64,000 nucleotides of DNA from Eutreptiella sp. 'Long Island Sound 2002'. Its lineage: Eukaryota > Euglenozoa > Euglenophyceae > Eutreptiales > Eutreptiaceae. How positions within the stretch are numbered: position 1 is the first letter of the stretch; every line of letters starts with the position of its first letter. The position numbers and the translations under genes are program-made. Shown piece by piece: positions 43,157-52,795 of the stretch. Where the stretch lies: assembly GCA_964036045.1 (NCBI GenBank), contig OZ038382.1, positions 86,031,918-86,095,917 on the forward strand, in the 5' to 3' direction. Below the pieces are notes generated by a model. The model saw nothing but the letters and a program-made list of their open reading frames with translations, was not told where the DNA came from and made no database searches.

Positions 43157-45598
43157 CATAGGTCCCCAAAGGTGCCACTAGGTCGCCACGGGTCGCCATA
43201 CGTCCCCAAAGGTCCCAATAGGCCCCCATAGGTCCCCATAGGTGCCCTTAGGCGCCCAGAGGTCCCCATAGGTTCGCAAATGTGCCAATAGGCCCCCACA
43301 GGCCCCCATGGTCCCCATAGGGCCCCATCGGTCATCAAAGGTCCCCATAGGCCCCCAAAGGCCCCAGTAGGTCCGCATAGGTCCCCAAAGGCCCACATAG
43401 GTCGCCATAGGCCCCCATTGGCCCTCATAGCTCCCCATGGGTCCCCATAGGCCCCCACTGGCCCCCATGCGCCCCCATAGGCCCCCAAAGGCCCCCATAG
43501 GTCTCGACGGGTGCCAAAAGGTCCCCATCTGCCCCCATAGGCCATCCATAGGTCCCCAATGGGTACCCATGGGTGCCCGCAGTCCCCTATTGGCCCGCAT
43601 AGGTCCCAATAGGCCCCCATAGGTCTCCATGGGCCCCCATTGGCCCGCATAGGTCCCCATAGGCATCCATATGCCCCCATAGGCCCCCCAAAGGCCCCCC
43701 AAAGGTCCCCATAGGTCCCCACACGTGCCCTTAGGCGCCCAAAGGTCCCCATAGGTCCTCAAAGGTGCCAATAGGCCCCCATATGCCCCCATGGTCCCCG
43801 TAGGGCCCCATAGGTCCCCATAGGCCCCCAAAGTCACCAATAGGTCCCCACAGGTCCCCATAGTTCCCATAGGTCCCCATAGGTCCCCAAAGGGCCCCAT
43901 AGGGCCTCATAGGCCGCCGTAGGGCCCCAAAGGCCCGCATAGGTCCCTATAAGTCCCCACGGGCCCCCATAGGCCCCCATGGGTCCCCACAGGTCCCCAA
44001 AGGTCCCCGTGGGCCCCCATGGGTGCCCATAGGTCCCCATGAGTCCCCATAGGTCCCCATGGGTCCCGAAAGGTCCCCTTTGGCGCCCATACTCCCCCAT
44101 AGGTCCCCACATGTCCTCGTAGCTCCCCATATACCCCATAGGTCCCCAAAGGTCCCCATACACCCCATATTCCCCCATAGGTCCCCAAAAGGCCCCCACA
44201 AGTCCCCACAGGTCGCCATAGGCCCCCAAACGTCCCCATAGGTCCCCATAGTTCCCCACGGGTCCCCAAAGGTTCCCCGGGGCCCCAATAGGTCACCATA
44301 AGCCCCCATAGGCCTCCTCTAGGTCCCCGAACGTCCCCATAGGTGCCCCTAGGCCCCCATAGGACCGCATAGGTCCCCGTAAGCCCCCATAGGCCCCCAC
44401 GGGTGACCTTAGGTCCCCATAAGTCCCCAATGGGTTCGCATAGGCCCCCATGGGTCCCCACAGGTGCACCTAGATCCCCATAGGCATCCATAGGCATCCA
44501 TACGCCCCTATAGCTCCCCATACGTGCCAATAGGTCCCCATATGCCCCCATAGTCCCCCCATAGGTGCCAATAGGTCCCCATATGTCGCCCATAGGCCCC
44601 CATAGGGCCCCAATGGGTCCCCATAGGTCCCCATATGTGCCCCTAGGCCCGCATACGTCCCCAAGGACCCCATAGGTTCCAAGAGGTCCTGAGACGCCCG
44701 CATAGGCCCCCCACTGTCCCCATGGGTTCCCATAGGCCCCCATAGGTGCCCAAAGGTCCCCATAGGTCCCCAAAGGTCCCCAAAAGTCACCATAGGCCTC
44801 CATAGGCCGCCATAGGTCCCCAAAGGCCCCATAGGTCCCCATAGGCACCCTTTGGCCCTCATAGCTCCCCATGGGTCCCCATAGGCCCCCACTGGCCTCC
44901 ATACGCCCCCATAGGTTCCCATAGCTCCCCATAGGACCCCAAAGGCCCCCATGGGCCCCGACAGGTGCCAATAGGTCCCCATATGCCCCCAAAGGCCATC
45001 CATAGGCCCTAATGGGTCCCCATGGGTGCCCCTAGGCCCCCATAGGCCTGCATAGGTCCCCATAGGCATCCATATGCCCCCATGGGCCCGCCATAGGTCT
45101 CCAAAGGGTCCCCATAGGTCCCCATAGGCCGCCATAGGCCCCCATAGGTCCCCATAGGTTCGAATAGGTCCCCAGATGCCCGCATAGGCCCCTCATAGGT
45201 CCCCATTGGTCCCCATACGTCCCCAAAGGTTCCCAAGTCCCCATAAGTCCCCATAGGCCCCCATAGGCCCCCATAGGCCCCCATGGGCCCTCATAGCTCC
45301 CCATGGGTCCCCATAGGCCCCCACTTTGCTCCATACGCCCCCATAGGCCCCCCTTGGCCCCCATAGGTCCCGACGGGTGCCAATAGGTCCCCATATGAAC
45401 CCACAAAACAATCCACAGGTCTCCAACGGGTCCCCATGGGTGCCCCTAGGCCCCCATTGGCCTGCATAGGTCGCCATAGGCCCCCATAGGTCCCCTTGGG
45501 CCCCCATAGGCATCCATATGCCCCCATGGGCCCCCCAAAGATCCCCATAGGACCCCATAGGTCCCCATAGGAGCCCTTAGGCCCCCAAAGGTCCCTAT
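43157..45598 (-). repeat. G-rich satellite, minus orientation (inverted counterpart of 8,456-10,659)
   Basis: Reverse complement of the left-arm array with about 237 additional bases around 45,130-45,370. This shows that unit number in the array has changed since the duplication. Confidence 0.95.
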
Positions 45599-45972
45599 AT
45601 GGGGACCTGTGGGGGCCTATGGGGACTTGTGGGGACCTGTGGGGGGCTGTGGGGACCTATGGGGGAATATGGGGGTGTATGGGGACTTGCAGGGACCTTT
45701 GGGGACCTATGGGGACCTACGAGCGCCTATGGGTACCTATGGGGGCCTACGGGGACCTTTGGGAGCTGTGGTGACACAAGGAGGCCTTTAGTGGTGCATC
45801 GGGGCCTATGGGGACCTATAGGGGCCTTTGGGGCTCTTTGGGCACCTATGGAGGCCTATGGGGGCCTTAGTGGCCCTTCGGGGACCTATGGCGACCTCTA
45901 GGGACCTTTGGGGATCTATGAGGCCCCATGAGGGCGTATGGGGGCCTATGACCTATTGGCATACATACATAT
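45599..45972 (+). repeat. G-rich satellite, plus orientation (counterpart of 8,081-8,455)
   Basis: Bounded by the same CCCTATATGGGG and GGCATACATACATATGG junctions as in the left arm, reversed. Confidence 0.95.
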
Positions 45973-48061
45973 GGTCACCAAAAGTCCCAATAGGCGCCCA
46001 TAGGTCACCGTATGCCCCCATAGGCCCGCATAGGTCCCCATACACCCCCATTGGCCCCCCATAGGTCCCCATACGTGCCCCTAGGTCCCCATAGGCATCC
46101 ATATGCCCTCATAGGTCCCCATAGGTGCCAATAGGTTCCCATATGCCCCCAGAGGACCCCCGTAGGTCCCCAATGGGTCCCCACACGTCCCCAATGGGTC
46201 CCCACATGCCCCCATAGGTCCCCAAAGCTGCCCCTAGATCCCCATAGGCATCCATAGGCCCCCATAGGTCCCCATAGGTGCCAACGGGTCCCCATATGCC
46301 CCCATAGGCCCCCCATAGGTGCCAATAGGTCCCCATAGGCCCCCATAGGCCCCAATAGGTCCCCATAGGTCCCCATAGGTGCGCCTAGGCCCGCATAGGT
46401 CCCCATAGGCCCCCATAGGTCCCCAAAGGTGCCAATACGCCCCCATAGGTCCCCAAAGGACCCCAAGAGTTACCATAGGCCCCCATAGGTCCCCATAGGC
46501 CCCCATAGGTCCCCAAAGGTGCCAATAGCCCCCCATAAGTCCCCATAGGCCCCCATAGACCCCCTTAGGTCCCCCATAGGTCCCCAAAGGTGCCCCTAGG
46601 CCCCCATAGGTCCCCATAGGCCCCCATAGGTCCCCAAAGGTGCCAATACGCCCCCATAGGCTCCCAAGGTCCCCAAGAGTTACCATAGGCCTTCATAGGT
46701 CCCCATAGGCCCCCATAGGTCCCCAAAGGTGCCAATAGGCCGCCATAAGTCCCCATAGGCCCCCATAGGCCCCCATAGGTCCCCAATGGCCCCATAGGTC
46801 CGCATAAGCACCCAGTGGCCCTCATAGCTCCCCATGGGTCCCCATAGGCCCCCACTGGCCCGCATAGGTTCCCATAGGCCCGAAAAGCCCCGCATCGGTC
46901 CCGACGGGTGCCGATAGGTCCCCATATGCCCCCAAAGGCCATCCATAGGCCTCCAATGGGTCCCCATAGGTCCCCATAGGTGCCCGTAGGTCCCCATAGG
47001 TTCGAATAGGTCGCCATAGGTCCGCATCGGCCCCCATAGGTCCCCATAGGTGCCCAAAGGTCCCCATAGGTGCCCAAAGGTCCCCATACATTGCCATACG
47101 CCCCCATAGGTCCCCAAAGGCCGCATACGTCCCCATGGGCCCCCATTGGCCCTCATAGCTCCCCATGGGCCCCCAGTGCCCCCCATATGCGCCCATAGGT
47201 TCCCATAGGTCCCCATAGGCCCCCAACCCCCCACATAGGTCCCGACAGGTGCCCATACGTCCCCATATGCCCCCATAGGCCATCCATAGGTCCCCAATGG
47301 GTCCCCATGGGTGCCCCTAGGCCCCATTCGCTTGCATAGGTCCCCATAGGTCCCAATAGGTCCCCATAGGTCCCCATGGGCCCCCATAGGCATCCATATG
47401 CCCCCATAGGCCCCCCATAGGTCCCCATAGGCCGCCCATAGGTCCCCAATGTGTCCCCATAGGTCCCCATAGGTGCCCATAGGCCCACACAGGTCCCCAT
47501 AGGCCACCATAGGCCCCCATAGGTCCCCATAGGTTCGAGTAGTTCCCCACAGGTTCCAATAGGTCCCCAGATGCCCGCATAGGCCCCCCATAGGTCCCCA
47601 TAGGTCCCCAAAGGTCCCCATAAGTCCCCATAGGCCCCCATAGGTCCCCAAAGGCCCTCATAGCTCCCCGTGGGTCCCCATAGGCCCCCATTGGCCCCCA
47701 TACCACCCTTTAGGTCCCCACAGGCCCCCAAAGGCCCCCATAGGTCCCGACGGGTGCCAATAGGTCCCCAAATGCCCCCATAGGCCATCCATAGGCCTTC
47801 AATGGGTCCCCATGGGTGCCCCTAGGCCCCCGTTGGCTTGCATAGGTTCTCATAGGCCCCCATGGGTCCCCATGGGCCACCGTAGGCATCCATATGCCCC
47901 CATAGGCCCCCCAAAGGTCCCCATAGGACCCCGTATGTCCCCACAGGTCCCCAATCGGTGGCAATAGGCCATAGGCCCCCATAGGTCCCCATACGGCCCC
48001 ATAGGTCCCCAAAGGTCCCCCGAGGCCTCCCAAGGCCCCAGTAGGTCCCCATAAGCTTGCA
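45973..48061 (-). repeat. G-rich satellite, minus orientation, up to element A
   Basis: Counterpart of 5,980-8,080, ending at the TIR of element A (48,062). Confidence 0.96.
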
Positions 48062-48120
48062 TGTACCCTTCGTGAACCGGCTGTTTGAATCCCAGATTCA
48101 CGGTACCGTGAATTTCACCC
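48062..48120 (+). repeat. Left terminal inverted repeat of element A
   Basis: Begins TGTACCCTTCGTGAAC and matches the reverse complement of 54,928-54,999. After the 16 identical bases the two ends differ by an 11-base insertion in the right TIR, then realign at GTTTGAAT and at the GTGAATTTCACCCAA region. The same sequence, reversed, ends the left copy of element A at 5,979. Confidence 0.8.
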
Positions 48121-48239
48121 AATTTGGCTGTGTTTTGCTCGTAACTTGGTGCTATCGTGTGCTTTTGTCGTGCTACCTTCGCCCAAAGTAAGATGCAACA
48201 AATAGGTGCAATTTAGAGGTTTAAAGTCCCCGCATGGTT

Positions 48240-48404
48240 TAACACATTTGGTGAGATTCGCGTGAATGTGAAATTCACGCACCTAAATTCACGCAGAAAT
48301 TCACGGTAGATTCACAGATTCACGAGAATGTGAAATTCGCACGAATTTCGTACGAATTCGTACGAAATTCAAACGAATTTCGTACGATTTTCGCACGAAT
48401 TTAC
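48240..48404. repeat. TTCGTACGAA palindrome cluster upstream of the dioxygenase-like gene
   Basis: Tandem, partly inverted copies of a motif built from GTGAA, ATTCGTACGAA and its complement, able to fold into a long hairpin. It is AT-rich but contains CpG in every TTCGTACGAA core. It sits between the left TIR and the ATG at 48,468, where a TTGTTACAG acceptor-like site also occurs, so it may belong to a 5'-UTR intron. Confidence 0.8.
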
Positions 48405-48467
48405 CCTCCTTTCCACTCTTTCGCTTTGTTACAGCTCTCAAAGCCTTCGCGTTCTTCTCTTTTAATC

Positions 48468-51400
48468 ATGTCCCAGCAGACTATGTCCCAACTCGCAAGC
48501 CTGGCCTCGCGCCCCGACCCCGCAGCCGACACCCTCGCCCACTACCAAGCCCTCCCCGTCGCCCACCATCAATTGGAGGAGGCGACGTACGAGTCGGGGG
48601 CACTAGGGGTGGATGACATCGTGGGCTGGGCAGCCTCCCTCGACCCCTCCCCCGATGTCATCCACATCGACATGCGCAGCCCCACCCGCAACAGCTACCT
48701 CGGGGGGAGGGGATGGGCCACAACCCTGTGGAGGGAACGACGCCGCCAACTCCCCTCCCTCAAATTTCTCCATCTAACCCCTCTCCCCTCCAGTGTTGAC
48801 CAGCTCCTCAACTCGATGAGGGCTAACCCTGTGGGGAAGCCTAAGGACACCCACGTCCAGGTGTACCCCCCCACTAACCTCGTCCACACCCCCCCCCCCG
48901 CTCCGATATGGTGTGCCTGCAGGATCTTGCTGCAGGTGCACCAGCAGACCACTCTTTTTTCCCCTTTTCTTGGCACCTTGCCAACCCCCGGTGGTGGGAT
49001 GATTTGGGCATCGCCCCTTTCCATCCCACCATCCCCCCCCAGGTGCACGTCCCCGACGTCACCCACCCCACCTTCTATAGCACAACTTCTTTGCAATGGT
49101 ACCGTGGTGCCTCATGCCCCCCCCCCCTTCATTTCAAGTGAGCCCCCCGTCCGCACCGAACCCCTTCCCGACCCCCCTCATGGGGTGATGGGCAGCCCTG
49201 ACCCCGCCCCCGACAGGGTTGGCCCCTCTCAGCCGCCCCTCAACTTTGTTGATGGGAACGGCTACATTGTGCTTCGGGGGCTTGTGGAGGCACGGGATTG
49301 TGAGGTGGGGTGGAACAAGGTGATGAAGGCGTGGGGCAGCGGCGACGAAAAAGTCGTCGCAAAGAATTTTGAGATCCTTTTCAACGCCGCGCGGAGTGAG
49401 GAGCGGGCCAAGGATCCTGCGCTCCCCCGCCGTTGGCAAAGCAAGAGCACCTTGGGGTCGGGGGTGGGGGGGGCTCTCTTCAAGAAGTTCCACCCCCACC
49501 TCACCGAAAGTGTCCCTGGGGTTGGGGACCTCCACCCAATGACGCCGGGCAGCGTCATTGTGGCCAGTGTGGGGAGTGGGCCGCAGCTCCCCCACACCGA
49601 CTTGGCCACCCACCCCGAGGTCCTCCCCCCCCACGACAGGGGGGTGGGGGGGTGCCACCTGAGTAGCTTCCTCTGCTTGTCAGAGGACTACCAGGTGGCG
49701 GTGCAGGCGGGGACGGCCCTGGGGGAGGCGGGGGAGGCGCGCTGGGACACCGTTGAGCTGCATCGGGGTGACATGCTTCTGATGGTGGCCACCAGCCGCC
49801 ATCATGGGTGGCCTGCCCTCCCCGACTCCAAGGATGGGCTACAGGGGGCTCTTTTTAACTTATGGACCCCCGACGCCCGACACAAACACCACCAGGCCAA
49901 CACCACACACTTGGACGCCACCCCCCCCCCCCCCAAGGAGGCCTTGGATGTTGCTGGGGATTTGTCTAGCTGGGACTGCCCCAGCTTGGACCAGGTGTTG
50001 TGGGTGGGGAAGGGGGCGGTTGGGAGGGTGGGGTTTTGGGAGGGGGAGGCTGCCCAAGCCCTCTTTGCCGACCCCCCCCAGACGGTCCCGGCAGGCCCCC
50101 CCACCTGCCCCTTCCACCCCACCTTCATCTCCCGGTCGGCCCCGGCCTCCGACCTCGCCGTCATGGAGGTCGGCGAGCAGTGCATGCTGTTCTTCGTGGG
50201 CAGCGTGCACCAGCTGGAGGTCTGCAAGGGGGACAATGTCGATGCGGAGTCGGAGATCCACTTTGCCATGACCGGCATTGCCCCCCCGGGTCGGCCGACC
50301 ACGCTGTGGCACCTGGTGAACACGGTCCTAGCGTGGCGGTCGCCCAAGTGCGCGAAGACCGGGGCATGGAGCATCACCTGCCCATGCGAGTGCAAGGTGT
50401 GCTTGCTTGTGTGTTTGCTTTGTGTATTGGCAAATTGGACGACATTCACGTGAAATTCGTACGAATTTCGTACGAATGTCGCACGAATTTCACGTGAATA
50501 AATTTGTGTGAATATTCTGGAAATGTGAAATTCGTACGAAATTCGTACGAATTTCGTACGAATTTCTGTGAATTTTGTTCAATTTGCTCCTTTTGCTCTT
50601 GCATTGCCTCGTGTCCACTCCCCCTTTCTCAATTTGTGCCTTGCACACCTCCCCACATCTGCAGGTCCCGTTCACCGCTTGGTCGCCGGATATTCCGCAC
50701 CACACCAACCGCAAGTACAAGCCCCGGCCCCGATTGCCCGAGGAGCACGCCAAGCCCGCCGAAGGCCCCCATGGCGACCAGCCCGCAGGCACCGGCGGTG
50801 GACGGGCGCCAAGCGAGGCCGGCAGTGTGCGCAGTGAGCGCAGTGTGCGCTCTGGACGTTCGGGAGGCAGCGAGGCCAGCACCGCCACGGGGCATGTGGC
50901 GCGCGAGGTGGTGGTGCCCCAGCCGTCCCGCGACGAGTTGGGCAACGCCCACAACGACCCCCCCCTGGACCGGGTCACCCTCAGGCCAGGCCGCCGGATC
51001 CAGCCTGGACCCAGCAGGTGCCGCCCGGGCCCGATGGGCGGCAGCGGCATCTCAGTGCCGTGTGGGACATGGTGTTGGAGTCGCGGGGGGTGCAGGGCAC
51101 CTTCCGCATCTCCTTCCCCTGCCCCATTGTGGTCCGGGGGGGGGGCAACCTGCCTGCGGGGCAGGAGCTGGTGGGCATGTTTGCCTACCGTCTTGTGAGT
51201 GGGCACTGGCGGGTGCAGACGGGGATGGCGCGGACTGGGGAGGCGGGGATGGTGACGACGGCTGGGGTTTTTGGGCTCAATGTGCTCACGGGTTGGGAGC
51301 AGCGGAGGGCGGAGTGGGTGGACGTGGCATGGCTTGCCATGCGCGTCCATGTGGGGAGGCAGCGGAAGATGGGGGTGGCTGACGTCATTGACGTCAAGGA

Positions 51401-51807
51401 GGACGAACCCCCCCCAACGCGCAAGCGGAAAGGGCGCCCCGAAGGGGACACACCCCCCCCCCCCCAAGCCCCGCGTACGGCCGCCCCGGCGGAGCAGGCA
51501 GTGCGGGCGGACCAGGCGGAGCCGGTGGGGGGGCGGGGGCAGAGGGGGGTGGTGCAGGAGTGGGTGGACCAGCAGCGGGCGGGGGCGTGGGAGGCACGCG
51601 CGATCAGCGCGGAGGCCGCCAACCGCGGACGAAGGCCCGTCTGTCCAGGGCCAACGAGGACAGGCGGGAGGGCGAGTCGCGGTCGGCGGACGTCACCAAG
51701 GAGCGTGACCGGCTGGCCACCAAGGTGAAAACTCTTGAGCGCGACGTGGCGACGTTGCGCAAGGCAAAGCCAGCGGCGCAGCCAGCAGAGGCAGTGGAGA
51801 GGGCTTA
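48468..51807 (+). CDS. Putative 2OG-Fe(II) dioxygenase-like protein with coiled-coil C-terminus (two exons, frame disturbed)
   Basis: Proposed start is the ATG at 48,468, 63 bases after a palindrome cluster. Exon 1 runs to 50,396. A phase-0 GT-AG intron (50,397-50,664) joins ...CPCECK to VPFTAWSPD.... Around residues 265-275 the NGYIVLRGLV stretch resembles the opening strand of phytanoyl-CoA-type 2OG oxygenases. H376-T-D378 gives the HxD motif, and H445/H446 in a GDMLLMVATSRHHGW strand could be the distal histidine. The basic 2OG anchor is not clear (R471 or a nearby lysine). The C-terminal ~45 residues form a charged heptad-like helix (KERDRLATKVKTLERDVATL). The frame is wrong between C-runs at about 48,890 and 49,125. 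It shifts again at C-runs near 50,950 and 51,460. The TAG at 51,805 is shared by both copies, yet the same frame stays protein-like beyond it. Catalytic activity and substrate are inference. Confidence 0.5.
50397..50664 (+). other. Intron of the element A dioxygenase-like gene, filled with palindromes
   Basis: Donor AAG|GTGTGC and acceptor CATCTGCAG|GTC, 268 bases, phase 0, conserved at 3,377-3,644 in the left copy. Most of its interior is the TTCGTACGAA palindrome cluster. The sequence on both sides is open in matching phase. Without the intron the frame would read through AT-rich palindrome sequence with no protein character. Confidence 0.65.
50440..50580. repeat. TTCGTACGAA palindrome cluster within the intron
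   Basis: Two palindromic blocks separated by a spacer containing TTGTGTGAATATTCTGG. The spacer is the reverse complement of the one in the cluster at 52,550-52,720. The two clusters thus form an inverted pair about 2 kb apart. Confidence 0.85.
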
Positions 51808-52549
51808 GGGTGCCGAGGCGCCCGCCCGCCCGGGTGACAAGGGGGGGGCCAGTGCCGCCGGTGTCCGGTACCTCCTGGCCGGCGCACAGGCCTGGCATGC
51901 CCAGGCCGAGGCATGCGCCGGCCAGATGTCGGCAGTGTCCACCGGCCTACGGATGGCCATGATGGCCAGTGGCCAGCAGGTTGATGTGGACAGCGTGGCC
52001 CCCGACGCCCCCAAGGTGACTGCCGCAATGGAGGAAGTGCCCCGGCAGTACCCCCCCCACCGCCTCACGTCGGCGGCCATGGACCCCTCCTTTGTGGAGG
52101 CGGTGGGGGAGCAGAGCTCCCAGGGCTCCGCTAGCCGGAGCTCTGCTCCAGGGGGGGGGGGGTGCGTAGCTCACCCTTTACCCTCCGGACCACCTGTCCT
52201 TTCTAACCACCACGAATGTTATCCTGCCCCCCCCCCCCCCAAGCATGGGCAGTTTGACCGACATGTGGGGCACTCCCCCCCCAGTGTGCGAGATTTTGTG
52301 CAGCACTGTTTGTACATTATTTGGGGTACACTATGCCCCCTGACCTGCTTGCGATACTTTTTGCGGAACTGTTTGTATTTTATTTGGGGTATGCTATGCC
52401 CCATGACGTGTTACACTGCTAGCTGAGTGTTAGCCGGAATGACAACCACTGGACTGGGTGTGTGATAACCCATGAGCACCATGGTGAGCTTGCTTTGTGA
52501 GGGTCAACGAGGGCAGAAGGATGAGGCTTCGGCAGAAATTCTGTGACAG
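51808..52549 (+). other. Downstream part of element A: possible lost extension of the coiled-coil protein, then non-coding
   Basis: Past the TAG at 51,805 the same frame continues for about 115 codons with ordinary protein composition (VRYLLAGAQAWHAQAEACAG, then SAVSTGLRMAMMASGQQ), which suggests the TAG may be a nonsense change inherited by both copies. From about 52,250 there is a local tandem duplication of about 63 bases (two copies around GTTTGTA...TTTGGGGTA...CTATGCCCC). No further gene is seen up to the palindrome cluster. The left counterpart is 1,490-2,231. Confidence 0.35.
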
Positions 52550-52720
52550 TCATGTGAAATTCGTACGAAATTCGTACGAATTTCATGCGAATTTCCTTCG
52601 AATTTCACATTTTCAGAATATTCACACAATTCTATTCACGTGAAATTCGCACGAAATTCGTACGAATTTCGTACGAATTTCGTGCGAATTTATGTGAATT
52701 TCTTCAAATTGCATGCGAAT
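52550..52720. repeat. TTCGTACGAA palindrome cluster between the dioxygenase-like gene and the transposase
   Basis: Two palindromic blocks with the spacer CAGAATATTCACACAA. This is the same module as 50,440-50,580 in opposite orientation. The transposase ATG follows at 52,796. Confidence 0.85.
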
Positions 52721-52795
52721 CACAGTAGGGGGAGGGGGATGGTAGAAACCTTGCGATGACTGCCTCCCCATTCAACACGTCTTGTATCTCACACC

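Noticed and set aside
48240-48404. Rho-independent-type terminators at the TTCGTACGAA hairpins
   Set aside because: No U-tract follows and one cluster lies inside an intron. The host is eukaryotic, so the bacterial terminator reading does not apply.
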